Shown one piece after another: positions 1 through 8,902 of a DNA stretch of 64,000 nt. The notes beneath the pieces were generated by a model. It was not told the DNA's origin and did not search any database. It was given only the letters and a program-made list of their open reading frames with translations. The stretch spans positions 369,698 through 433,697 of the forward strand of contig NZ_JPIK01000005.1 in the NCBI RefSeq assembly GCF_000717475.1. Reading direction: 5' to 3'. The stretch is from Desulfonatronum thiodismutans (GTDB lineage Bacteria > Desulfobacterota > Desulfovibrionia > Desulfovibrionales > Desulfonatronaceae). The position numbers and the translations under genes are program-made. How positions within the stretch are numbered: the first letter of the stretch is position 1; every line of letters starts with the position of its first letter.

Positions 1-943
1 GGGCAGTGGAGGAGGACGCAACGGGATGCTCAGCGTCTCCCGACGCGTCCTCCATTTCGGTATTTCGTTCCAGTTCCGAATCAGACTCAAGCTCCGGTTC
101 CGCCCGCGGTTCCGGCTCCCCGTGCTCGGTTTGTTGAGAATCCGGCTCTCTTTGGCCCTTGACGGATCGGTCACGCAGTTCTTGGATCCGAGCCTCCAGC
201 TCCTGGCGTTGTTCGTCATCCGGAGACGTTTGGAGCAGCTTTGCGTACAGATCCAGGGCTTCGTCGTGCTCGCCCTGTTTGGCCAGCAGGTCGGCATAGG
301 TTTTTGTCTCGTAGTACCGTCGCTCGCCTTCGGAAAGGGTGGCTTCGGCCTCCGCCTCGGGGTCCTGTTCGTGGGAGGGGGTAGGATTCGGCTCCGGAGC
401 CGGCCCAGGCTCGGGCACCGACGGAAGTTCGGGCTTCGGAGGTTCAGGGGCCTCTTGCTCCAGGGGAACGGGAACCTGAAACTCCTCGCGTCCACCGGTC
501 ACCGCGCGCAAGCCTTGTTCCAGGAGCGTCTCCCAGGTGACCCGGGCTCCGCCGAGTTGGAACGCGAGCATGTCCAGGGTCACGGCGAGGTCGGTCCGGC
601 CTTCGGCCCTGCTGCGAGCGCCCCAGTGCCTCCAAAAAGAAGGGTGTTCGATCAACGCTTTGGTGAGCGATTCCAGTTCCGGGGAGGAGAGAGCCTCGGC
701 TTCAGGCGTTCCTTCGGCGGAAAAAGGCAAGTCCTTGGAGGCGGCGTCTGATTCGGTGAGGCATTCGATTAAAAGGAGGCGGGCTTCCAGGTGTTCCGGG
801 TGAAAGGTCAACCCCTTGCGCAATACGGCAACGGCGTCCTCGTGGCGATGATCCTGCGTATATGCCTTGGCCAGGGGGAAAAACAGCTTGGAATTAGGCT
901 CCAGGCGCAACACCTCTTCAAACCAGGCGATTTTTTCGGTCAT
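1..943 (-). CDS. TPR-repeat protein, 3' end cut by window edge
   Basis: About 314 codons are visible from the ATG at 943 and the frame is still open at base 1. The N-terminal ~55 residues form TPR-like helix pairs (LFFPLAKAYTQD, then DAVAVLRKG). A Pro/Glu-rich linker follows, and a second TPR-like repeat lies near residue 230 (TYADLLAKQGEHDEALDLY). The visible end is again very acidic. No signal peptide is seen, so it is probably a cytoplasmic scaffold. It is the last visible gene of a minus-strand run and its start overlaps the stop of the FtsB-like gene by ATGA, which suggests translational coupling. Specific function unknown. Confidence 0.8.
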   Translation of the reverse strand, partial: MTEKIAWFEEVLRLEPNSKLFFPLAKAYTQDHRHEDAVAVLRKGLTFHPEHLEARLLLIECLTESDAASKDLPFSAEGTPEAEALSSPELESLTKALIEHPSFWRHWGARSRAEGRTDLAVTLDMLAFQLGGARVTWETLLEQGLRAVTGGREEFQVPVPLEQEAPEPPKPELPSVPEPGPAPEPNPTPSHEQDPEAEAEATLSEGERRYYETKTYADLLAKQGEHDEALDLYAKLLQTSPDDEQRQELEARIQELRDRSVKGQREPDSQQTEHGEPEPRAEPELESDSELERNTEMEDASGDAEHPVASSSTA

Positions 944-1239
944 GGCAATCTCCGGAACGTCTCGTTTTGCGGAATATAGAGGATTTCATCGGGTCGCAGG
1001 TAGTGCATCTCCACCCGGATTACGCTGGCCACGTACTCGTGGTCCGTGGTCAGGCGACGGATTTCGCGGCTCAGATCCAGATTGACCTCGTCTACGGCGG
1101 CGATTTGCTCGACCAGCGCATCTCGGCGGTCCCGCAGCTCCATGTAGGATTTCCAGCCCTGATCATGGATCAGGAGCGTCCAGGCCAAAAAGCCGCTCAA
1201 CAGCAGGAGAAAAGAAAAGAGCAGGCGGGTCCATTTCAT
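940..1239 (-). CDS. FtsB/DivIC-like septum formation initiator
   Basis: A 99-residue bitopic protein. One N-terminal membrane helix (residues ~5-23) is followed by a coiled coil (~30-65) and a short C-terminal region with the FtsB/DivIC-like stretch EMHYLRPDEILY. Proteins of this family sit in the inner membrane and link FtsQ/FtsL in the divisome. The start MKWTR at 1239 was chosen because the membrane helix follows it directly; a longer reading upstream has no family character. It ends in an ATGA overlap with the TPR gene. Family assignment rests on architecture; a diverged FtsL-like role is possible. Confidence 0.75.
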   Translation of the reverse strand: MKWTRLLFSFLLLLSGFLAWTLLIHDQGWKSYMELRDRRDALVEQIAAVDEVNLDLSREIRRLTTDHEYVASVIRVEMHYLRPDEILYIPQNETFRRLP

Positions 1240-1288
1240 GGCGTGTTTGCTTCTTGGTAAGTCGAGGGGGACATCCAGACCGAAAAAA

Positions 1289-1561
1289 CTATTGGAGCAG
1301 CCGGTCGGCGTGGGGTCTGGTTTCCAGGTACTGGAACTGCACTTCCAACTCCTGTAAAAAAATCGTCGTGGCCAGCTCAATCCGCTCAATATCCGCTTCG
1401 TCCACCGGGGTCCGCTCGATTTTGAGACCGTGGATCAGGGATCGCAGAGACGAGAGTTCCATCACTAACGTTTCGGCCTCGCGCAGAGAGCGCAATTGGG
1501 ACTCCATTTCCAGGATGGTTTCCAAGCAATTCAACAAGCGTGCTTTTCTTCGTGATTCCAT
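1289..1561 (-). CDS. Small coiled-coil protein of unknown function
   Basis: A 90-residue, almost entirely helical, charged protein with heptad-like spacing (ETILEMESQLRSLREAETLV). It has no membrane segment, no cysteine motif and no domain I recognise. It lies 14 bases after the zinc-ribbon/receiver-like gene and 49 bases before the FtsB-like gene, all on the minus strand, so co-transcription with the PilT-family genes is likely. It is real by position and codon use, but its function is unknown. Confidence 0.65.
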   Translation of the reverse strand: MESRRKARLLNCLETILEMESQLRSLREAETLVMELSSLRSLIHGLKIERTPVDEADIERIELATTIFLQELEVQFQYLETRPHADRLLQ

Positions 1562-1575
1562 GTCCGTCGTGAACG

Positions 1576-2208
1576 TCAGTTCTTGGGTTTGCTTGCCTCT
1601 TCAGCGGCCAGACGCCACATTTTGCTGGTTTCCTCGTACCCGTCAATGACGGTCCGCACAAGCCGGGGAACGTCGGCGACGTCGTTTTGGTGCAGGTACC
1701 AATTCACGCCGTTGCGGAAAGAGGCGTCGGGATGAAGGCTTTTGGCCTCGCCGCCGATCAGGACGACGTTCACCCCTCGACGCTGGCCCCCCGGCCAGCC
1801 GTGGACGCGCTGGAGCACCTCGGCTCCATGCGGGGCATGGTCGATGAACACGAGTTCATAGGCCGCGGCGTCGATTTTTCGGATCGCTTCCGCCGTGTCG
1901 CCGGGAACGGCCAAGTGGTATCCCTGCTCGCCCAGGCTGGAGGTCAGGGCGGCGTTCCACTCCGGATCGCGCACGAAAGCAAAGGCGATTTTTGCTCCCG
2001 GAGGGTAGAAGTCCGTCTCATCCGCTGTTGGAGCCGACGGAGGCACAGAGGGCGGGGTGTTTGTATCGGAAGTTGTGCCAACGGAGTCAGGCTCCACGGT
2101 GAACGGTTTGTTGCATTGCGGACAGACCAATTTAAAGCGTTGGCCGGACGGGATTTTATCGTCGGCCACGGAGAGTTGTCGATCACAGTGCGGGCAGTTT
2201 AGGCGCAT
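1576..2208 (-). CDS. MJ0042-type zinc-ribbon protein with receiver-like domain
   Basis: 210 residues from the ATG at 2208, chosen because AGGA lies about 9 bases upstream and the zinc ribbon then starts at residue 4. The N-terminus (~1-40) has two CxxC pairs (CPHC and CPQC), as in MJ0042/zinc_ribbon_5 domains. After a Pro/Thr-rich linker, residues ~75-190 resemble a CheY-like fold (IAFAFVRDPEW at strand 1, LVFIDHAPHG at strand 3). Whether the Asp in FIDH can be phosphorylated is unclear. It follows the second PilT-family ATPase by 37 bases, so a regulatory role in pilus or surface behaviour is a reasonable guess only. Confidence 0.7.
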   Translation of the reverse strand: MRLNCPHCDRQLSVADDKIPSGQRFKLVCPQCNKPFTVEPDSVGTTSDTNTPPSVPPSAPTADETDFYPPGAKIAFAFVRDPEWNAALTSSLGEQGYHLAVPGDTAEAIRKIDAAAYELVFIDHAPHGAEVLQRVHGWPGGQRRGVNVVLIGGEAKSLHPDASFRNGVNWYLHQNDVADVPRLVRTVIDGYEETSKMWRLAAEEASKPKN

Positions 2209-2245
2209 GCGGAAAATTCCTGTTTCGGTGCTGGATATCACGGTC

Positions 2246-3433
2246 TTAAAGATCGGAGTTGCGTTGGTCGTAGTTCGTATCCAGCTCCAACCCCTCGATG
2301 TTCGTCACTTTTTCCCCGCGCAGCGTCTTGATCCGGTTGATGGTCTGGCCCAGGCGGGAGCGGTCCGAAGCCGTGTTCATGGCCGTCTCCTCGGTGACGG
2401 CTTCTTCGGAATACAGCCGAGCCAGGTGTTGGTCAAAGGTGAACATGCCGTAAGCATCGCCGGACTCGACCACGTTGTAGAAGGTCTTTTCGCCGGATTC
2501 GCCGTTGATGACCAACTCCTTGATCCGCAGCGTGTTGGTCAGCACTTCCAGGGCCGCAACACGTCCACCACCGATGCGGGGCATCAGGCGTTGGGAGACG
2601 ACGTACTTCAAAGCCTGGGACAGGCGTTGGCGGATTAGGCGTTCTTCGGCCAGTTCGAACATGCCGATGATCCGGTTTATGGTCTGGCCCGTGTCGCTGG
2701 TATGCAGGGTGCCCAGAACCAGGTGGCCTGTTTCCGAGGCCTGCAGGGCGATTTCAATGGTTTCCCGGTCTCGGATTTCACCCACCAGGATTACCTTGGG
2801 AGCTTGGCGCAGGGCCGCGCGCAGGCCGGAGGAAAAACGATCGAAGTCCGTGCCCATTTCCCGTTGGTTGACCGTGCCGCGCTTGTGGTGATGCACGAAC
2901 TCCACCGGGTCTTCCAGGGTCAGGATGTGCTTGGAGTGGCGCTCGTTGATGGCGTCGATCAGCGCGGCCAGGGTGGTGGACTTTCCGGTCCCGGTTCCGC
3001 CGGTGAGCAGGATCAAACCGTATTTTTCGTCGGCCATCCGGTCGAAGAGTGGAGGAAGATTAAGATCCTTGAGCGTGGGGATCGTGCTGGGCATTTTGCG
3101 CATCACGATGGAGGCCGAGCCCTGTTGAAAAAAAATGTTCACCCGGAAGCGGCAAAAGCCCGGAAGGTCGTAGGAAAGGTCGCAGGAGCCCTGCTCTTGA
3201 AGATCCAGAAACAGACGCAGGCTGCCGGAGTGCTTGTTGAGTATCATACAAAACCCTACGGACTCGACCTGGAACGGGACCAGGGCGCCGGGGAGCAGGA
3301 CCGTGGGTACGTCGGTCAGTCTGCCGTGAACCTCGGCCTGGATGGGCTTGCCCACGGTGAACAGGATGTCCGAGGTGTCCGGGGCCTTGGTCAGCACCTC
3401 GGCGATGGTGGCGTCCAATTGGCTGCGGTGCAT
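2246..3433 (-). CDS. PilT/PilU-family twitching motility ATPase
   Basis: A 395-residue type IV pilus retraction-type ATPase of the GspE/PilT secretion-ATPase superfamily. It shows Walker A GGTGTGKST, the Asp-box region LTLEDPVEFVH, Walker B ILVGEIRD and the His box GTLHTSDTGQ. It has a C-terminal tail beyond the ATPase core and is more diverged than the neighbouring PilT, which fits a PilU-like accessory retraction motor. It starts 3 bases after the stop of the upstream pilT-like gene. Hexameric cytoplasmic motors of this kind act at the pilus base; no pilin or pilus assembly gene is in the window. Confidence 0.88.
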   Translation of the reverse strand: MHRSQLDATIAEVLTKAPDTSDILFTVGKPIQAEVHGRLTDVPTVLLPGALVPFQVESVGFCMILNKHSGSLRLFLDLQEQGSCDLSYDLPGFCRFRVNIFFQQGSASIVMRKMPSTIPTLKDLNLPPLFDRMADEKYGLILLTGGTGTGKSTTLAALIDAINERHSKHILTLEDPVEFVHHHKRGTVNQREMGTDFDRFSSGLRAALRQAPKVILVGEIRDRETIEIALQASETGHLVLGTLHTSDTGQTINRIIGMFELAEERLIRQRLSQALKYVVSQRLMPRIGGGRVAALEVLTNTLRIKELVINGESGEKTFYNVVESGDAYGMFTFDQHLARLYSEEAVTEETAMNTASDRSRLGQTINRIKTLRGEKVTNIEGLELDTNYDQRNSDL

Positions 3434-3436
3434 GGA

Positions 3437-4519
3437 TCAGACCTCGGTGAAATCCTGGGGGGCCTCGGTGAGGAAATCCCGGAATTTGGATTTGGAAACG
3501 GCCTTGTTGTAGGCGTCCGTTGGGGAGATGGCCCCTTCCTGAAGGAGTTTGAGGATGGCGTCGTCCAGGGATTGCATGCCGTACTTGCGTCCGGTCTCGA
3601 TTACGGAGTTGATCTGGAACGTTTTGTTCTCGCGGATCAGATTGCGTACCGCCGGAACGCCTACCAGTATCTCCAGGGCCGCGCATCGACCCGGACGGTC
3701 GATGCGTTTGAACAGGTTCTGGGAAATGACCGCCCGCAGGGATTCGGAGAGACCGGAGCGGATCTGGCCCTGAACGTCTCCGGGAAAAACCTCGATAATC
3801 CGGTCGACGGTTTTGGACGCGGAGATGGTGTGCAGGGTGGAAAACACCAAGTGGCCAGTTTCCGCGGCCTCGATGGCCAGTTCGATGGTTTCCAGGTCGC
3901 GCATTTCGCCCACCATGATGATGTCCGGGTCTTCGCGCAGAGCCCCGCGTAGCGCGGACTTGAAACTCAAGGTATCCCTGGAGACTTCGCGTTGGTTGAT
4001 CAGGCAGCTGACCGGCTCATGTACGAATTCGATGGGGTCCTCGATGGTCAGGATGTGGTCCTTGCGGTTCCGGTTGGCGTAGTCCACGATGGCCGCCAGG
4101 GTCGTAGATTTTCCGCTGCCCGTGGGCCCGGTGACCAGGACCAGTCCTTTAGGAAGCATGGCCAGGCTCTTGAACAACGGAGGCAGTTTCAGGTCGTCGA
4201 TGCTCAGGATTTTTTGCGGGATTTCGCGAAACACCGCGGCGCAGCCCCGGCGCTGTTGAAAAAAATTGACCCGGTAGCGGGCCAGGGTGGGGATTTCGTA
4301 GGAAAAGTCCACGTCCCCGCTCTCCTCAAAGTTCTTGACCTTTTGCTCCGGCGTGATCTCGTAGAGCATTTTCTTGAGTTCTTCATGCTCCAGGACTTTG
4401 TACTTGATGCGCTGCAATTCACCGTGCAGGCGGATGATGGGTTGGGAGCCGGAGGAGAGGTGCAGGTCCGACGCTCCGAGTTCGTGCATCATCCGAAAAA
4501 ATGCGTCTATCTGGGCCAT
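3437..4519 (-). CDS. pilT: Type IV pilus retraction ATPase PilT
   Basis: 360 residues, the usual PilT length. The N-terminal domain begins with the family's SDLHLSSG motif (residues ~17-24). The core has Walker A GPTGSGKST, Asp box LTIEDPIEFVH, Walker B IIMVGEMRD and His box FSTLHTISASKT. It hydrolyses ATP to depolymerise pili, giving twitching motility. It is followed after 3 bases by a second PilT-family gene and preceded by pgsA at a 42-base gap, all minus strand. The C-terminal AIRNLI-type motif of classical PilT appears here as AVRNLIRENK. Confidence 0.92.
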   Translation of the reverse strand: MAQIDAFFRMMHELGASDLHLSSGSQPIIRLHGELQRIKYKVLEHEELKKMLYEITPEQKVKNFEESGDVDFSYEIPTLARYRVNFFQQRRGCAAVFREIPQKILSIDDLKLPPLFKSLAMLPKGLVLVTGPTGSGKSTTLAAIVDYANRNRKDHILTIEDPIEFVHEPVSCLINQREVSRDTLSFKSALRGALREDPDIIMVGEMRDLETIELAIEAAETGHLVFSTLHTISASKTVDRIIEVFPGDVQGQIRSGLSESLRAVISQNLFKRIDRPGRCAALEILVGVPAVRNLIRENKTFQINSVIETGRKYGMQSLDDAILKLLQEGAISPTDAYNKAVSKSKFRDFLTEAPQDFTEV

Positions 4520-4561
4520 AAGGGGGTCCTTGGCAAGAGGTCGAGGGCGAGGTTCTTCCGT

Positions 4562-5113
4562 CTAGGCCGCGTCGTCCCGATTCACTTGGCGAAAGAAGTG
4601 GATCACGTACTTTGCGCCGGAAAAGACGGTCAGGATCAGGGCGATGGCCAGCAGCCCCGCGCCGAGAGGTTGGGGGTCGAACCCCCACCATGTATAGTGG
4701 AGGATCAGCGGACACAAGGCCACCACCTGGATCACCGCTTTGAGTTTGCCGAAGCTGTCCGCGGCCAGGACATGGCCCTGATCCGCGGCGATGGCCCTAA
4801 GACCGGTTACGGTCAGCTCACGGGCGATGATCACTATGGCCATCCAGGCTTGGACCCAGCCGTGGAACACGAGCATGATCAAGACGGAACTGATCAGGAG
4901 CTTGTCGGCCAAAGGGTCGAGAAATTTGCCCAGATTGGAGACCATTTGCCAGCGGCGGGCGATGAAGCCGTCGGCCAAGTCGGTCAGGGCCACGAGAATG
5001 AACACGACCATGGCGACGGCATTGACCGGCTTGCTCGGAAAATACAGCAGCAGAATCAACACGGGGACAGCCAGGATGCGGGCCAGGGTGACCTGGTTGG
5101 CGAGATTGAGCAT
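4562..5113 (-). CDS. pgsA: CDP-diacylglycerol-glycerol-3-phosphate 3-phosphatidyltransferase
   Basis: 183 residues with several membrane helices. The CDP-alcohol phosphotransferase signature D-G-x2-A-R-x8-G-x3-D-x3-D is complete: DGFIARR, then GKFLDPLADK. It makes phosphatidylglycerophosphate from CDP-diacylglycerol and glycerol-3-phosphate in the inner membrane. The PgsA-like features RELTVTGLRA and an early NLANQVTLARI are present. It lies 2 bases after the lytic transglycosylase gene. A second family member is at 63415, so which of the two is the main PgsA is not certain; this one is the better match to PgsA. Confidence 0.88.
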   Translation of the reverse strand: MLNLANQVTLARILAVPVLILLLYFPSKPVNAVAMVVFILVALTDLADGFIARRWQMVSNLGKFLDPLADKLLISSVLIMLVFHGWVQAWMAIVIIARELTVTGLRAIAADQGHVLAADSFGKLKAVIQVVALCPLILHYTWWGFDPQPLGAGLLAIALILTVFSGAKYVIHFFRQVNRDDAA

Positions 5114-5115
5114 GA

Positions 5116-5718
5116 CTAGTTCCGTGCCGCTCGTCGCCGGTCGTAGTTGGCCGTGACCTTGCGGACGTAGTCCTGGGTTTCCCGGAACGGGGGGATGCCG
5201 TTGTAGCGTTCCACGTTGGCCGGTCCGGCGTTATAGGCGGCCAGGGCCAGGGAGAGGTCCGGGAAGCGGTCCATGAGCATCTTCAGGTAGCGGATGCCGG
5301 CTTCGATGTTTTCCGCTGGGTCGAAGGGCGCGGTCAACCCCAGGTCTTGCTGAGTGGCCGGCATGATCTGCATCAGGCCTTGGGCCCCGGCCCGGGAGAC
5401 AGCCTGATGGTTGAAGCCGGATTCAACCTCGATCACGGCCATGACCAGATGTGGATCAAGTCCGTACCTCTGGCTGTACTGCTCCACGTAGCGGGTAATG
5501 GAGGCCCGGTCCGCGCTGCTGCCCATGCGGGAACGCAGGGACTGAAACGGGCGAAACTTGGAAGAGGTAGGGGTGTCCGTGAAATGCATGACCCCGTGTT
5601 CGTCTTTGTAGAAAAAGATTGTGCCCGCGGCACATAATCCGGTCCAGAGCAACAGCAGCACGGAAATGCCGGCAACGGCTCCGAAAAGGGAGAAAATACG
5701 ACGCTGCTTGGTCAGCAT
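5116..5718 (-). CDS. Exported lytic transglycosylase (DUF4124 + SLT domain)
   Basis: About 200 residues from the ATG at 5718, which has GAGGT 5 bases upstream; an earlier ATG at 5733 lacks a ribosome site. A hydrophobic N-terminal segment ending LCAAG acts as signal peptide or anchor. A short DUF4124-like stretch follows (FYKDEHGVMHFTDTP). The C-terminal ~110 residues are a soluble lytic transglycosylase domain with the catalytic Glu in VIEVESGF, the GLMQIMPAT motif and LALAAYNAGP. It would cleave peptidoglycan glycan strands in the periplasm. Its position ahead of pilT suggests, but does not prove, a role in opening the wall for envelope machines. Confidence 0.9.
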   Translation of the reverse strand: MLTKQRRIFSLFGAVAGISVLLLLWTGLCAAGTIFFYKDEHGVMHFTDTPTSSKFRPFQSLRSRMGSSADRASITRYVEQYSQRYGLDPHLVMAVIEVESGFNHQAVSRAGAQGLMQIMPATQQDLGLTAPFDPAENIEAGIRYLKMLMDRFPDLSLALAAYNAGPANVERYNGIPPFRETQDYVRKVTANYDRRRAARN

Positions 5719-5760
5719 GTTCGACCTCGTCATGGTCTGGGGGCGTTTACCGGAGAGCGG

Positions 5761-6681
5761 CTACTGCGGCGGTCCACCGGCGGTGGCCTCCAGGCTGTTT
5801 TCAGATGTGCGGATAACCGTGTCCGCCAGTTGCAAGAGGGCGCGCTTGGCCGGGGTGTCCTCGTCGAGCATGACTACCGGCTTGCCCAGGTCGCCGGCGA
5901 CGACGGCCGCGGGGTCCAGGGGGACGGCGCCCAAAAATTCCAGTCCGTACTTTTTGGCCAGGGCCTCTCCTCCGCCGGTCTTGAACAGCTCGATTCGCCC
6001 GGAGCAGTGCGGGCAGATCAGCCCGCTCATGTTTTCCACCAGTCCGAGAATGTTGGCATGGGCGTACTGCAGGAAGTTGATGGCCTTGCGCACGTCGGCC
6101 AGGGAGATTTCCTGGGGCGTGGTGACCACGATGCTCAGAGCCTCGGGAATGGTCTTGAGCACGGTCATGGGCTCGTCCCCGGTTCCGGGGGGAGAATCCA
6201 CCACCAGATAGTCCAGACGGCCCCAGTCCACGTCGGCGATGAACTGGCGGATGGCCGCGGTTTTCATGGGGCCGCGCCAGAGCACGGCCTGATCCGGGTC
6301 TTGGAGCAGCGATTCCATGGACACCACGAAAAGGCGGTCTCCATATTGTTTCGGCGCGATCAGCGAACCCCGCGATTGCTCCAGGGTTCCGGACAGCCCC
6401 AGAAGGTGCGGGACGCTGGGGCCGTGGATGTCCACGTCCAGCAGCCCCACCCGGTGTCCCTTCAAGGCCAGGGCCGCGGCCAGGTTCACGGCGATGGAGC
6501 TTTTCCCGACCCCGCCCTTGCCGCTCATCACGAAGAGCTTGAAGCGGATGTTGTCCAGGGTGGATTTGATCAGTTGGTCCTGCACCCTATTGGCGGCGGA
6601 ACGTTCACCGTGTTCGCCCTTTTTGCGCGACGGGCAGGTGGAGCAGGATGCGTCGGGTGATGTGCTTGAAGCGTTGGTCAT
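5761..6681 (-). CDS. mrp: Mrp/NBP35-type iron-sulfur cluster carrier ATPase
   Basis: 306 residues from the ATG at 6681 (MTNASST). The deviant Walker A motif GKGGVGKSS, the switch-region DSPPGTGDEPM and a C-terminal CPHC pair (ICPHCSG) are the marks of the ApbC/Mrp/NBP35 family, which assemble and deliver Fe-S clusters in the cytosol. The N-terminus adds a Cys-containing stretch (SCSTCPSRKKG). A longer reading would begin with TTG inside the stop of pcm and is less likely. It follows pcm on the minus strand with a 113-base gap. Confidence 0.9.
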   Translation of the reverse strand: MTNASSTSPDASCSTCPSRKKGEHGERSAANRVQDQLIKSTLDNIRFKLFVMSGKGGVGKSSIAVNLAAALALKGHRVGLLDVDIHGPSVPHLLGLSGTLEQSRGSLIAPKQYGDRLFVVSMESLLQDPDQAVLWRGPMKTAAIRQFIADVDWGRLDYLVVDSPPGTGDEPMTVLKTIPEALSIVVTTPQEISLADVRKAINFLQYAHANILGLVENMSGLICPHCSGRIELFKTGGGEALAKKYGLEFLGAVPLDPAAVVAGDLGKPVVMLDEDTPAKRALLQLADTVIRTSENSLEATAGGPPQ

Positions 6682-6794
6682 GGGGATCGTCTTTTGAGAG
6701 TCAATGTTAAGGAGTGCTGGAGCCGGAGGGCCGGACCGATGAGGTTCGCGGGACCAGCTTAGCTGGTTGGGAACTGTGAGTGGAGTTGAATTGA

Positions 6795-7439
6795 TCACCA
6801 ACCATGGGCGCCGACCAAGTCGACGAACATGACGGCCCCAAGGTTCGCTTTCATGATCTTGCCTTCTTTCTTGACGAAACGGATGAGTTCCTGACTGCGT
6901 TGCCTGGCACCCACGGGGATGATCAGAATGCCGGATTCGTCCAACTGTTCCAAGAGGGGCGGAGGGACGTCGGGCCCACCGGCGGTGACCATGATTCGTT
7001 GAAACGGACTTTCCTTCGGCCAGCCCATGGTGCCGTCGTCCAGTTTCAGGTGGACGTTGAAATAGCGCATTTTGTTCAGGCGGGTCAGAGCCGCGGAATA
7101 GAGGGGCTGGACGCGTTCCACGGAATAGACCTCGGCTCGCATTTCCGCGAGGATCGCCGCCTGATAGCCGGAGCCGGTTCCGATTTCCAAAACCCGCATT
7201 CCCGGCTGGACGTTGAGCACGGCAGTCATCAGGGCCACGATGAACGGCTGGGAGATGGTCTGGCCGTAGCCGATGGGCAGGGGATGATCCTCGTACGCCT
7301 GAGAGTGCAGGGCCTCTTCCACGAACAGATGGCGGGGGACCTTGCGCATGGCGGAGAGTACCGCCGGGTCCGTAATGCCTCGTGACTCGATTTGTTCACG
7401 GACCATCCGCTCTCGATTGCGTTTCGGGTCGATTCTCAA
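6795..7439 (-). CDS. pcm: Protein-L-isoaspartate O-methyltransferase
   Basis: 214 residues, typical length. Motif I of the SAM-binding fold is [17 protein letters not shown]; the substrate loop appears as [13 protein letters not shown] and the PCMT repair signature as [11 protein letters not shown]. The enzyme methylates isoaspartyl residues in damaged proteins to start their repair. The start is taken as TTG at 7439 because GAGG lies 7 bases upstream and the N-terminus then aligns with the family; ATG at 7406 ([10 protein letters not shown]) is the alternative. It is the first gene of the minus-strand run that reaches base 1. Confidence 0.92.
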   Translation of the reverse strand: MRIDPKRNRERMVREQIESRGITDPAVLSAMRKVPRHLFVEEALHSQAYEDHPLPIGYGQTISQPFIVALMTAVLNVQPGMRVLEIGTGSGYQAAILAEMRAEVYSVERVQPLYSAALTRLNKMRYFNVHLKLDDGTMGWPKESPFQRIMVTAGGPDVPPPLLEQLDESGILIIPVGARQRSQELIRFVKKEGKIMKANLGAVMFVDLVGAHGW

Positions 7440-7546
7440 TCCGGTGCCTCAGTGCTCCCAAAAATCTTTCGTGTCGGCGACAAGCCGGGAATAGAAACCT
7501 TGAACCCCGGTTTGAAAACAAATTTTCGCGTCCAAGTCAACGTGGA

Positions 7547-7592
7547 CGGGCACGGGATAGAGCGGGCGTGAGCCCGTCTCGGCCCGTGCCCG
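7547..7592. repeat. GC-rich nested inverted repeat between two genes
   Basis: Outer arms CGGGCACGGG and CCCGTGCCCG (10 of 10 paired) enclose an inner hairpin CGGGC-gtga-GCCCG. It lies in the ~200-base gap between the peroxiredoxin stop and the pcm start. No T-run follows on the minus strand, so it is not a classical intrinsic terminator. It could be a repeat element, a processing site or a factor-dependent stop. Confidence 0.6.
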
Positions 7593-7640
7593 GAAACGCT
7601 GATGGAAGAAAAGGGAGAAAAACGGCTGGAGGTAGCGAGA

Positions 7641-8261
7641 TCAATCCGTGAGGTTTTGAAGGCCTTGCATGACGATCTCCAGGGGAGGGCGGATGTTGAT
7701 GTCCTCCACGTGCAGAAAACGGATCAGACCCTGTTTGTCGATGAAGACCAGGGCCCGTTCCGTGGTTCCGTCGCCGCGCAGCAGGCCGTAAGCGTCGGCG
7801 ACTCTACCGTGGGGCCAGAAGTCGGAGAGCATCGGGAACCATAGTCCGCCCATGGCTTGAAGCCAGGAGTGGAGCGTCGGAATGTTGTCCACGGTGATGC
7901 CCAGGATGATGGTCTCATGCCGGTCGAAGATGTCTTGAAGAATGTTGTATCCGGGCCACTGGTCGGAACAGACCGGGGTCCAGGCCGCGGGAACGAAGGA
8001 CAACATGACGTTTTTATTGCCACGATAGTCGCTCAAGGTGATGGTATCACCGTTTACCGCGGGCAGGGAAAAGTCGGGAGCCGGATCGTCGACCCGTACC
8101 TTCAACTCACTGTCGATGGGTTTGAGTTTTGGGCTCTGGAAAACTTTGCCCATGACTCCTTCAGGCGTACCCGCCAGGGCACTCCCCGCGATGAGGAGCA
8201 TCCAGAGGAGCCCCAGAAGCAACGTCATTCTTGTCGTGTATCCGGCAGGAGCGGTGCGCAT
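7641..8261 (-). CDS. Exported peroxiredoxin-like (AhpC/TSA) protein
   Basis: 206 residues. A signal peptide (hydrophobic stretch MTLLLGLLWMLLIAGSALAG, residues ~12-31) targets it to the periplasm. The thioredoxin-fold core has DPAPDFSLPAVNG and a peroxidatic-type Cys in WTPVCSDQWPGY. Only this Cys is seen in the core, so it would be 1-Cys-like or depend on an external partner. The ribosome site AGGAGG is 4 bases before the ATG and overlaps the end of the preceding thioredoxin-like gene, so the two are co-translated. A role in periplasmic peroxide or thiol chemistry is inferred. Confidence 0.85.
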   Translation of the reverse strand: MRTAPAGYTTRMTLLLGLLWMLLIAGSALAGTPEGVMGKVFQSPKLKPIDSELKVRVDDPAPDFSLPAVNGDTITLSDYRGNKNVMLSFVPAAWTPVCSDQWPGYNILQDIFDRHETIILGITVDNIPTLHSWLQAMGGLWFPMLSDFWPHGRVADAYGLLRGDGTTERALVFIDKQGLIRFLHVEDINIRPPLEIVMQGLQNLTD

Positions 8262-8269
8262 GGCACCTC

Positions 8270-8902
8270 CTAGTGTTTGGCTTTGATCAGAGCTTCCAGG
8301 AAGTCTTTCACGGAATCGAACGCTCCGAGGTGCGAGAGTCGAACAACGTGGCCATCCTCAGCCGAGTCGGAGGACTGGACCAGGACGAAATAGGGAGTTC
8401 CCACTCCGCCGAAGGCTTTGTGCAGGACGTAGTCCGGGTCGGAGACCAGGGGGAACGGGACGTCGTAACGCTCTTGAAATACCTGGACTTCAAGATCCGA
8501 ATTGCCCGCGCCAAGGCCCAAAATCTTGATCGAGTCCGCCAAACCCTCGCGGTGCAGGGCGACGTACAGCGCGTTCACCTCAGGTGCTTCGCGCTGACAG
8601 ATCGGGCAGTACATGCTGAAGATCTGGATCAGTAGCGCCGGGGCGTCCACATCGGCCAGAGTGAACTGGGACGCTTCCGCCGACAGTCCTAAGTAGCTCC
8701 GGTGCGCTGAAGACTCCGGTACGGTCATGGAAAAAGTTGGAAGGTGATTCCCGACGGCAAAAGGTTCGGTTTGGGTATGGGCCGGAAGGATAAGGCCGAG
8801 GACGAAAAGCGGGACGATCAAGGCTATCCGGCTGGGGGGGGGGAGCAAGGCGAAGAGGCTGCTTAGGGAAAACAAGTTCGTAAGAGATGTCAGAGGACGC
8901 AT
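8270..8902 (-). CDS. Exported TlpA/thioredoxin-like protein
   Basis: 210 residues. A long N-terminal region with a hydrophobic helix (~25-42, IALIVPLFVLGLILPAHT) serves as signal peptide or anchor. The thioredoxin fold has a CPIC active site (IQIFSMYCPICQREAP), a redox-active CxxC typical of TlpA/ResA-like proteins, and the cis-Pro region GVGTPYFVLV. It probably reduces or oxidises periplasmic thiols, perhaps the partner peroxiredoxin encoded 8 bases downstream. The start has AGGAG 5 bases upstream. Confidence 0.85.
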   Translation of the reverse strand: MRPLTSLTNLFSLSSLFALLPPPSRIALIVPLFVLGLILPAHTQTEPFAVGNHLPTFSMTVPESSAHRSYLGLSAEASQFTLADVDAPALLIQIFSMYCPICQREAPEVNALYVALHREGLADSIKILGLGAGNSDLEVQVFQERYDVPFPLVSDPDYVLHKAFGGVGTPYFVLVQSSDSAEDGHVVRLSHLGAFDSVKDFLEALIKAKH